This document shows, one piece after another, positions 1-5,354 of a stretch of 7,111 nt of DNA (its first letter is position 1; each line of letters starts with the position of its first letter). Made by a program: the position numbers and the translations under genes. The notes under the pieces were generated by a model. The model was not told the origin of the DNA. It ran no database searches and saw only the letters and a list, made by a program, of their open reading frames with translations. This DNA comes from CAYNYM01 sp964644375. GTDB lineage: Bacteria; Desulfobacterota; DSM-4660; Desulfatiglandales; HGW-15. Location: the NCBI GenBank assembly GCA_964644375.1, contig CAZXWJ010000224.1, forward strand, positions 1 to 7,111, given 5' to 3'.

Positions 1-429
1 CGGGATTCCGATGTTTCTCACACACCCATGTTTCATCAGGTTGAAGGCTTGCTTGTCGATAAAGGCGTGACGTTTGGAGATCTGAAGGGAACACTGACAA
101 ACTTTGTGCGGGAAATGTTTGGAAAGGGAACGGGCATGCGTTTCAGACCCAGTTTTTTCCCTTTCACGGAACCCAGCGCGGAAGTCGATATTCAGTGTGT
201 CATCTGCGGTGGAAAGGGTTGTCGCACCTGCTCGTATACGGGATGGTTGGAGATACTGGGGTCGGGTATGACGGATCCGGCGGTCTATAAATTCGTAGAT
301 TACGATCCGGAAGAAATTTCCGGCTTTGCTTTCGGCATGGGGATCGAAAGGATTGCCATGTTGAAATACGGCATAGACGATATCCAGCTCTTCTACAAAA
401 ATGATATCCGTTTTTTGCGACAGTTTTAG
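1..429 (+). CDS. pheS: Phenylalanyl-tRNA synthetase alpha subunit, C-terminal part (5' end outside window)
   Basis: This is the catalytic subunit of the cytoplasmic (alpha-beta)2 enzyme that charges tRNA-Phe with phenylalanine using ATP. The reading frame is open from the first base, so the gene enters from the left; 142 residues are visible. Class II synthetase signatures are clear. The fragment opens with motif 2 (RDSDVSHTPMFHQVEG, fragment residues 1-16), continues with the substrate-pocket segment RFRPSFFPFTEPSAEV (47-62) and ends with motif 3 (GFAFGMGIERIAMLKYG). A four-cysteine cluster (C66, C69, C74, C77) lies in the middle, as I recall from many bacterial PheS proteins. The C-terminus appears intact. 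The in-frame ATG at 28 is internal to motif 2 and is not the true start. pheT follows after an unusually wide gap of 212 bp. Confidence 0.97.
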   Translation, partial: RDSDVSHTPMFHQVEGLLVDKGVTFGDLKGTLTNFVREMFGKGTGMRFRPSFFPFTEPSAEVDIQCVICGGKGCRTCSYTGWLEILGSGMTDPAVYKFVDYDPEEISGFAFGMGIERIAMLKYGIDDIQLFYKNDIRFLRQF

Positions 430-504
430 CTGCACGATGAAAAGTGATCCGTCCGGCAGTGTGCTTTCGGAGATTGGCCGTATTCCCTTGTAGGTGGCTA
501 TTCT

Positions 505-588
505 ATGAATTTTGTGTCAGGTCGCTGTCGTGGAGGGATTTCCGATTCGTGTGCTTCACGAGGGTCTTCACTTTTTTGCGACAATTGA
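505..588 (+). other. Possible 27-codon leader ORF between pheS and pheT
   Basis: A short frame with an ATG at 505 is preceded by AGGTGG, a near-consensus ribosome binding site, seven bases upstream. It encodes 27 residues with only two phenylalanines, so it does not look like the Phe-rich leader peptide of a classical phe attenuator. It is followed by weak hairpins and a T6 run at 572-577. It could equally be chance. No similarity to a known protein is recognised. Confidence 0.15.
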
Positions 589-607
589 TGCAAAATGCGG
601 GTATAAA
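578..607 (+). promoter_or_regulatory. Weak candidate sigma-70 promoter ahead of pheT
   Basis: GCGACA (578-583), an 18-bp spacer and TATAAA (602-607) form a weak -35/-10 pair about 35 bp before the pheT start. The -35 matches consensus at four of six positions and the -10 at five of six. It would let pheT-merR be transcribed separately from pheS, which fits the wide pheS-pheT gap. AT-rich sequence makes chance matches likely. Confidence 0.3.
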
Positions 608-609
608 AT

Positions 610-622
610 AATCAAGATTTTA
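610..622 (+). promoter_or_regulatory. Candidate integration host factor (IHF) site
   Basis: The 13 bases match the IHF core consensus WATCAANNNNTTR exactly (AATCAA, GATT, TTA). The site lies in the AT-rich stretch 20 bp before pheT. IHF is known to act on the E. coli pheST operon, but from a site upstream of pheS. Here the position is between pheS and pheT and just downstream of the candidate -10. The motif is degenerate, so one chance match in a window of this size would not be surprising. Confidence 0.3.
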
Positions 623-641
623 ATCGATTGAGTCGTATCCT

Positions 642-3056
642 ATGCGAATAAATCTAAACTGGTTAAAGGATTTTGTAAATATAGACCTGTCTCCGAAGGA
701 GTTGGCTGAGCTTCTGACCATGAACAGCCTTGAGGTAGAGACGATAGAACCTCAGGGACAGGGTCTGCGTTCTATCGTTGCGGCCAAGATTTTGGATGTA
801 AGGCCTCATCCGAATGCCGACCGGCTATCCCTCTGTGTGGTAGATACTGGTGATCGGGAGGTCCCTGTCGTATGCGGGGCTCCAAATGTGGAGGTGGGTA
901 TCCTTTCGCCCCTCGCCCTGCCGGGAACAAAGCTGCCTAACGGGATGGTCATGGAAGAAACCCGCATAAGGGGGCAGCAATCCGTAGGGATGTTACTGGC
1001 GGAAGATGAAATGGGTCTGACCGATGACCATACCGGTATCGTAGTCCTGCCTTCGGATACGGAACCCGGCGCCTCGATCCCCTCGGTCATGCCTGTAGAA
1101 GACTGGGTGCTGGAGATCGGCATCACGCCCAATCGCCCCGACTGTACCTCCGTCATGGGCGTTGCCAGAGAAATCGCAGCATTGACCGGGCAGAAACTTA
1201 AACAGCCCGTCATTGAGATTGTGGAGGATCAGGCGCCCATTGCGGATCTTGCGAGCGTCATGGTTGAAGACCCAATGGGATGCCCGCGTTATGCGGCCGG
1301 GATGGTTCGCGACTTGGAGTTGAAACCCTCTCCATTCTGGATGCGATACCGCCTTCATCTTTGCGGCATGAGAGGCATCAGCAATGTGGTGGATATCACC
1401 AATTACGTTCTTTTTGAAATGGGACAGCCCCTCCATGCCTTTGACTACGATCGTCTCCAGGAAAACCGCATCGTGGTTCGGCGGGCTCGGAAAGGGGAAC
1501 CCTTCACGACACTGGACGGAAAGACTCACAGCCTCAGTCTGGATCACCTTATGATCTGCGACGGTCGAAGATCAGTGGCCCTGGCAGGGATTATGGGAGG
1601 ACTCAATTCGGAGATCTTTGCCGGCACAAGGAATGTGCTTATCGAGAGCGCCTATTTTGATCCGATCACCATTCGAAGAGGTTCGAAGCAGCTGAATCTC
1701 CTGACCGAGGCATCCTATCGATTCGAAAGGGGAATCGATATCGAAAACGTTACGAAGGCCCTGAAACGGGCCTTGTATCTCATGGCCCGATACGCAAAAG
1801 GGAAAATCGCTCGAGGGATTATCGATAACTATCCTGAGCCCTATCAGCCGAAAACGATTGATTTGCGAATTGACAAGACCAATGCATTACTTGGGCTTGA
1901 ACTCGACAGAGACAGGGTGGTCGGTTATCTCGATGCCCTGGAACTGGAGGTCGAAACATGCGATCAAAACAACCTTCGTGTTCGCCCCCCTGCCTTCAGG
2001 GTGGATCTTACCCGGGAAGTGGATCTCATGGAAGAGGTGGCAAGGCTCGAGGGGTACGAGCGCATCCCGGTGACCTCTCCCCATGTGCGGCCCTATGTGG
2101 AAAATGAAACCCCGGTGCTCTTCACGAGTGACAGCCCCAGGGAGATCATGGTGGGAATGGGATTTGGGGAAATTCTTTCCTATAGCTTTATCTCGCCGGA
2201 ATCCGCCGATGTGCTCGGGGCCGAAGAGAACAGCGAACTGAGATCCTTCGTTCGGCTGCTCAATCCCCTGAGCGTTGACCAATCGGTTATGAGGACGTCT
2301 CTCGTGCCCGGTCTTCTTGGAACCGTGAAAACCAATATCGCACATGGTGAAGAGAATCTCAGACTTTTTGAATGGGGAAACGTATTCATTAAACAAGAAG
2401 GCGAAGAACTGCCCGTTGAAAAACCATTCCTGGCTGCAATCATGACAGGGCGAAACGCCTCGAAAGCCTGGTATCGTGAGGAAAGAAATCTCGACTTTTA
2501 CGATATTAAAGGGGTCCTTGAGGTCCTGCAAAAGGGATTGCGGATAAAAGGCGTTAAATTCAAGAGAGGGAAGATGCCGCCCTATTATCATGCCGAGGTC
2601 TCCGCCGTTCTCGAATTGGAAGGTTCTGTTATCGGCCATGTGGGACAGGTTGCAACGGACGTGATGGAGAGGTTGGAAATAAAAAGCGAAGGGGTCTATC
2701 TCTTTGAACTGGATATGGAGCGCCTTTCGGGATGGATTCAAAGTGTCCCACTTTTTGAGCCCTTCTCCAAATTCCCGGTCGTGTATCGGGATATTTCACT
2801 GCTTATCAATAAGAGCATTGAAAGTGCCGTGATCAGGGATATAATTAAAAATGAGGGTGGAGAGTTGATCGAATCCGCAGAACTCTATGACGTTTTCGAA
2901 GGGGGAAAAATAGAGGCCTCTGAACGCGCCATGACCTTCAGGATTTGTTACAGATCAAATGAGAGCACCCTGGACGGCAGGGAAGTCAATAGCCTTCATG
3001 AAAGCATTATCAATAGGATTCAGAAAAAAACGGGTGGTCGCCTGAGAGAGGCCTGA
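642..3056 (+). CDS. pheT: Phenylalanyl-tRNA synthetase beta subunit
   Basis: An 804-residue protein close to the usual bacterial length of about 800, partnering PheS in the heterotetramer that makes Phe-tRNA-Phe. Domains in order: an N-terminal segment with the typical start MRINLNWLKDFV; an EMAP/Arc1p-like tRNA-binding domain at about 40-150 (HPNADRLSLCVVDTG at 56-70, VVCGAPNV at 77-83); the B3/B4 editing domain at about 215-385 (VVDITNYVLFEMGQPLHAFD around 249-268), which hydrolyses Tyr-tRNA-Phe; the B5 domain at about 404-475; a catalytic-like core at about 480-700 (NPLSVDQSVMRTSLVPGLL at 541-559); and a C-terminal anticodon-binding FDX-ACB domain from about 709, including FPVVYRDIS. The start is fixed by the conserved N-terminus even though no good Shine-Dalgarno precedes it. 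No frameshift or missing domain is seen. The merR gene follows after 4 bp, so the two are probably co-transcribed. Confidence 0.98.
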   Translation: MRINLNWLKDFVNIDLSPKELAELLTMNSLEVETIEPQGQGLRSIVAAKILDVRPHPNADRLSLCVVDTGDREVPVVCGAPNVEVGILSPLALPGTKLPNGMVMEETRIRGQQSVGMLLAEDEMGLTDDHTGIVVLPSDTEPGASIPSVMPVEDWVLEIGITPNRPDCTSVMGVAREIAALTGQKLKQPVIEIVEDQAPIADLASVMVEDPMGCPRYAAGMVRDLELKPSPFWMRYRLHLCGMRGISNVVDITNYVLFEMGQPLHAFDYDRLQENRIVVRRARKGEPFTTLDGKTHSLSLDHLMICDGRRSVALAGIMGGLNSEIFAGTRNVLIESAYFDPITIRRGSKQLNLLTEASYRFERGIDIENVTKALKRALYLMARYAKGKIARGIIDNYPEPYQPKTIDLRIDKTNALLGLELDRDRVVGYLDALELEVETCDQNNLRVRPPAFRVDLTREVDLMEEVARLEGYERIPVTSPHVRPYVENETPVLFTSDSPREIMVGMGFGEILSYSFISPESADVLGAEENSELRSFVRLLNPLSVDQSVMRTSLVPGLLGTVKTNIAHGEENLRLFEWGNVFIKQEGEELPVEKPFLAAIMTGRNASKAWYREERNLDFYDIKGVLEVLQKGLRIKGVKFKRGKMPPYYHAEVSAVLELEGSVIGHVGQVATDVMERLEIKSEGVYLFELDMERLSGWIQSVPLFEPFSKFPVVYRDISLLINKSIESAVIRDIIKNEGGELIESAELYDVFEGGKIEASERAMTFRICYRSNESTLDGREVNSLHESIINRIQKKTGGRLREA

Positions 3057-3060
3057 ATAG

Positions 3061-3393
3061 ATGGTGCAGGTCCCGGATGACAAGCGATATTTCAGGATTG
3101 GTGAAGTAAGCCGGATCATCGGGGTTGAATCATATGTGTTGCGATACTGGGAGAGTGAATTCCCCCAGATTCGCCCCAGAAGGGCTGACTCCAACCAGAG
3201 AACCTATCAGAAAAAGGATCTCGAAATCATCCTGGAAATCAAAAGGCTCCTCTACGAGGAGAAAATGACGATCGAAGGGGCGAAGCAGAGATTAAAGCAA
3301 CGCAGGCCCGAAAAACCGTCTGTTCCTCTGAACAAAACGTTTGTGGAAAATCTCAAAGCGGACCTGCAAGATATTCTCAAACTTCTCAGATAG
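3061..3393 (+). CDS. Small MerR-family transcriptional regulator
   Basis: A 110-residue protein with an N-terminal MerR-type winged helix-turn-helix. YFRIGEVSRIIGVESYVLRY (10-29) is the helix-turn-helix, and a wing follows with RPRR and NQRTYQKKDL. A helix then carries the family-typical LLYEEKMTIEGAKQRLKQ (62-79). The tail of about 30 residues is too short for an effector domain and has no cysteine cluster, so this is not a metal sensor of the MerR or CueR kind. It was given a ribosome binding site by GAGAGAGG nine bases before the ATG. Small MerR genes of this type commonly follow pheT (or pheT-ihfA) in related bacteria; the target is unknown. Its last 8 bp overlap the end of the convergent peptidase gene. 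Confidence 0.9.
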   Translation: MVQVPDDKRYFRIGEVSRIIGVESYVLRYWESEFPQIRPRRADSNQRTYQKKDLEIILEIKRLLYEEKMTIEGAKQRLKQRRPEKPSVPLNKTFVENLKADLQDILKLLR

Positions 3394-4591
3394 ATTCCAT
3401 TATGAAGATTTCTGCGGGGACTTTGCTGATCATGCGGGTTCCCCTCTCCGTAACGAGAAACACACTTTCAACACCTACGCAGAATTCCTTTTCAAAGACC
3501 ATTTTGGGCTCAAGGGCAAAGGTCATGCCCGGTTCGAGCCGATCTCTTTTACCTTGGGCAATGAAGGGGGGCTCTATGAGTTCGAGTCCGATTCCGTGCG
3601 CGATAAAGTTCACTTTGTAGCCCGGAGGCCCGAGATAGAATTCCCCGTATCCCTTTGAATCCGCGATGGACCAGGCGTCCTGAAAAAGTTCGTTCACCGC
3701 GATGCCGGGTTGCGCTTTTTCCAGAATGGCGTTATGGATTTCAATGACCGCACGACTTGCCTGCAGGGCCCTATCGGGCATGGCGTCTATCGCAAACATT
3801 CGAGTCTCATCCATGTGGTACCCGTTGAGAACGGAACCCAAATCGACCATGACCGGCTCGTTTGACATTAGAGGCTTACTGCCGGCGCCGCAGGGAAAGG
3901 CCGCTGATGTCCCCTGACCGCTGGCCGGAGAATCCAGCAGGCCGACCATCCCGCCGCTTTTTCCACTCAAGACGTGCCAAGGGTATCCCTCTGTCTGATA
4001 ATCCCGGACCCGCATCTTACCCCCGTGCCCATGTTTTCGCGCAAAGGCCTCAAATAGGCCTGCAAACTCCATCTCCGTGATGCCCGGGCGAATGATGGAT
4101 TTCATGTGTTCAAAGGTCTTTTGGGAAAGATCGGCGGTTTTTTCCATCTGTTCGATTTCCCAAGGCGATTTGATGCCACGCACCTTCAGGATGAGAGGGG
4201 CCGCATCCATGGTTTCCTGATCGGGAAAGAGTGTCCTGTAAAAATTAAGATCCCTCACGGGCAATACATCCATTTCAAAGCCCAATCGGGCCGGGAGGCG
4301 CCCATAGAGGTCCTGAATCCTCGCCGGAACATCTTTCACGGATCCTATTTCGATGATGTTTTTGAGCATGGACTCCTCCCGGGCGCGGGGGAGATATTTT
4401 TTGATCATCAAGAGAGGTTCGCCCTCGGCCGGGATATAGAGAAACCCGTTCTGGGCGGTGCCCGAAAAATAGAAAAGATCAACCCTTTGGATCACAAGGA
4501 GTCCGTCCATAGGACTCTCTTGCAATGCCTTCTGAATACGGGTTTTGCGTTGCTCAAGCTCACTGGCGGGAACCTTGAAATCCTGTCTCAT
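3386..4591 (-). CDS. M24-family metallopeptidase (Xaa-Pro dipeptidase/aminopeptidase P-like)
   Basis: A cytoplasmic 401-residue enzyme of the pita-bread fold, predicted to cleave peptides with proline in second position. Residues about 1-135 form a creatinase N-like domain and 140-395 the M24 domain. The five dinuclear metal ligands are all visible: D250 (VDLG), D261 (MDETR), H332 (AHGIG), E361 (ALEPK) and E375 (GVESV). The second catalytic histidine of prolidase and aminopeptidase P, seven residues after the ligand histidine, is isoleucine (I339 in LELIEPP). Substrate range may therefore differ, and 'Xaa-Pro' is inferred from family only. Start choice: an upstream in-frame GTG at 4606 overlaps the AAGGAG ribosome binding site, so the ATG at 4591 is preferred, although the spacing of 14 bases is long. 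No signal peptide is seen. The gene is convergent with merR and stands alone. Confidence 0.93.
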   Translation of the reverse strand: MRQDFKVPASELEQRKTRIQKALQESPMDGLLVIQRVDLFYFSGTAQNGFLYIPAEGEPLLMIKKYLPRAREESMLKNIIEIGSVKDVPARIQDLYGRLPARLGFEMDVLPVRDLNFYRTLFPDQETMDAAPLILKVRGIKSPWEIEQMEKTADLSQKTFEHMKSIIRPGITEMEFAGLFEAFARKHGHGGKMRVRDYQTEGYPWHVLSGKSGGMVGLLDSPASGQGTSAAFPCGAGSKPLMSNEPVMVDLGSVLNGYHMDETRMFAIDAMPDRALQASRAVIEIHNAILEKAQPGIAVNELFQDAWSIADSKGYGEFYLGPPGYKVNFIAHGIGLELIEPPFIAQGKRDRLEPGMTFALEPKMVFEKEFCVGVESVFLVTERGTRMISKVPAEIFIMESI

Positions 4592-4605
4592 GGCCTTTAA
4601 AGACA

Positions 4606-4613
4606 CTCCTTTT
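4606..4613 (-). promoter_or_regulatory. Ribosome binding site of the M24 peptidase gene
   Basis: On the minus strand this reads AAAAGGAG, a strong Shine-Dalgarno core. It includes the first base of a GTG at 4606 that would extend the peptidase by five residues, so that GTG cannot be the start. The next in-frame start is the ATG at 4591, 14 bases downstream. That spacing is longer than ideal but is the only consistent choice. Confidence 0.5.
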
Positions 4614-4732
4614 CGAAATTTTGATGTGTTTCAGACCCGCTGCGATCTATGCGAGGCCGGCTGTTTGAACAACCAGATTCTATGGAAACATGACGGTTGA
4701 TACCATCAAATCTACGAATAGGGCAAGGATAA

Positions 4733-4763
4733 GATTCGTCACGCTAAAAATGACTGACGAATC
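4733..4763. repeat. 9-bp perfect inverted repeat (possible operator or hairpin)
   Basis: GATTCGTCA (4733-4741) and TGACGAATC (4755-4763) are perfect reverse complements separated by 13 bases. There is no T-run on either side, so it is unlikely to be a terminator. It sits about 140 bp upstream of the peptidase start and about 120 bp upstream of the rightward promoter. A smaller repeat, TTGAT-ACC-ATCAA, lies at 4697-4709. A role as a binding site for a dimeric regulator is inference. Confidence 0.45.
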
Positions 4764-4881
4764 GAGTGAGTAAAGTTGGATAAGAATGGCCTTCGGTCTA
4801 CGGGTTAAATGGACATCGAAAATGCGATTTCCAGCGTCGAACCTCCTGCGGGTTGCCCTGAACCCTGCCGCATATGCCTTC

Positions 4882-4909
4882 TTTACGAAAAGATCTCCTG
4901 TGTTATAAT
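4882..4909 (+). promoter_or_regulatory. Strong candidate promoter with extended -10
   Basis: TTTACG (4882-4887, four of six to TTGACA), a 16-bp spacer and a perfect TATAAT (4904-4909) are preceded by TG-T, giving an extended -10. Predicted transcription starts near 4916. This is the best promoter seen in the window. It faces the UPF0280 gene 440 bp downstream and could drive that gene, a noncoding RNA, or both. Confidence 0.6.
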
Positions 4910-4914
4910 TGACG

Positions 4915-4936
4915 CCGTTTTTCAGGCCCTGAACGG
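4915..4936 (+). repeat. Palindrome at the predicted transcription start
   Basis: TTCAGG-C-CCTGAA (4921-4933) is a perfect 13-base interrupted palindrome. The enclosing CCGTT (4915-4919) and AACGG (4932-4936) form an alternative five-pair stem. It lies directly on the predicted +1 of the promoter at 4882-4909, so it could be an operator on DNA or a 5'-terminal hairpin on the RNA. The role is inference. Confidence 0.4.
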
Positions 4937-5026
4937 TGTGGTTTATCTGCTGTTAAAAACCTGGTCCTTAGGGTCAGGTCAGAGGCCAGTGGCTATGCCA
5001 TCTGAACGGCTTATTGAATAATATGA

Positions 5027-5054
5027 GGTGTCAAGTGTCAGGCGTCAGGTGTCA
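5027..5054 (+). repeat. Tandem heptamer array, four copies of GGTGTCA
   Basis: Four contiguous 7-bp units read GGTGTCA, AGTGTCA, GGCGTCA and GGTGTCA, with single changes in the second and third. The array faces a second, opposite-strand array at 5219-5239. A 15-codon frame starting at 5023 merely translates the repeat and has no ribosome binding site. Confidence 0.8.
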
Positions 5055-5106
5055 GGAGGGTAGGGGCTGAGTCCTGGAACCTGCCTGCTGTTTAAACAGG
5101 TCAGGG

Positions 5107-5149
5107 CACGACCGCTGTCGTATTTTGATAATCGTTGCCTCATGTCGTG
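5107..5149 (+). other. Foldable core between the heptamer arrays
   Basis: CACGAC (5107-5112) can pair with the adjacent GTCGT (5117-5121, tetraloop CGCT) or with GTCGTG (5144-5149), giving two mutually exclusive hairpins. Just upstream lies a perfect 12-bp palindrome, CTGTTTAAACAG (5088-5099), and the second partner is part of a near-palindrome at 5139-5151. These suggest a structured RNA or the interior of a small repeat element, but stems of 5-6 bp can arise by chance. Confidence 0.35.
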
Positions 5150-5218
5150 AGCCTCGACCGGCACAGTGGTTGAATTTAAGCTGAACCGATATTTGTTTTC
5201 GAAGAAGGCGTTGAAAGC

Positions 5219-5239
5219 TGACACCCGAAACCTGAAACC
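5219..5239 (-). repeat. Opposed heptamer array, three units related to GGTGTCA
   Basis: On the plus strand the units are TGACACC, CGAAACC and TGAAACC. The first is the exact reverse complement of GGTGTCA. With the array at 5027-5054 this makes terminal inverted repeats around a segment of about 213 bp. The units share the CC/GG ends and differ at the internal bases. Confidence 0.75.
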
Positions 5240-5276
5240 GGTTGGAGCAAAGGTGTTCTGTAGGTCATTCCCTCTG

Positions 5277-5322
5277 GGCTTAGATCAAAGCCGGGCCCTC
5301 TAGACCCGGATTCTTTTCTTTA
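5277..5322 (+). terminator. Terminator-like hairpin with overlapping alternative stem, before the UPF0280 gene
   Basis: CCGGG (5291-5295), a nine-base loop and CCCGG (5305-5309) form an all-GC stem followed by the T-rich tail ATTCTTTTCTTT (5310-5321), as in an intrinsic terminator. Immediately upstream, GGCTT (5277-5281) pairs with AAGCC (5288-5292), using two bases of the terminator stem, so the two hairpins compete. The site is 33 bp before the UPF0280 start. It could end a noncoding RNA begun near 4916 or act as an attenuator of that gene. The stem is short and the tail imperfect. Confidence 0.4.
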
Positions 5323-5354
5323 ACATGGAAAAACAACGATAAAGAGAAACGTAC

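Larger units (their letters stand above)
4592..5354. other. 763-bp region without a convincing protein gene
   Basis: This region separates the divergent peptidase and UPF0280 genes. A 70-codon frame at 4809-5021 has no ribosome binding site, resembles nothing I recognise and would be cut by the promoter at 4882-4909, so it is not called. The region instead carries several inverted repeats, a good promoter, heptamer repeat arrays and a terminator-like hairpin, each listed separately. No tRNA T-loop signature and no common riboswitch consensus (SAM-I, SAH, cobalamin) was recognised by eye. Confidence 0.6.

Noticed and set aside
993..1547. Minus-strand open frame of 184 codons opposite pheT
   Set aside because: Shadow of the conserved tRNA-binding and B3/B4 coding regions; no family resemblance or ribosome binding site.
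1887..2741. Long minus-strand open frame of 284 codons opposite pheT
   Set aside because: It lies wholly within the well-supported pheT gene, has no recognisable domains, and its composition (rich in His, Phe and Gly) is that of an antisense shadow.
3531..3545. GGTTCGAGCC resembling a tRNA T-loop
   Set aside because: It lies inside the peptidase coding sequence and no acceptor, D or anticodon stems surround it.
4106..4600. Plus-strand open frame of 164 codons opposite the peptidase
   Set aside because: Antisense to the N-terminal half of a clear M24 gene; no known motif.
4677..4682. Minus-strand TAGAAT as a -10 for the peptidase
   Set aside because: Five of six matches but no acceptable -35 at 16-18 bp; too weak to list as a promoter.
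4809..5021. 70-codon plus-strand frame with a few cysteines in the intergenic region
   Set aside because: No ribosome binding site, no family resemblance, and the strongest promoter of the window lies inside it.
5023..5070. 15-codon frame reading through the GGTGTCA repeats
   Set aside because: It merely translates the heptamer repeat and lacks a ribosome binding site; such repeat-derived peptides are frequent false calls.
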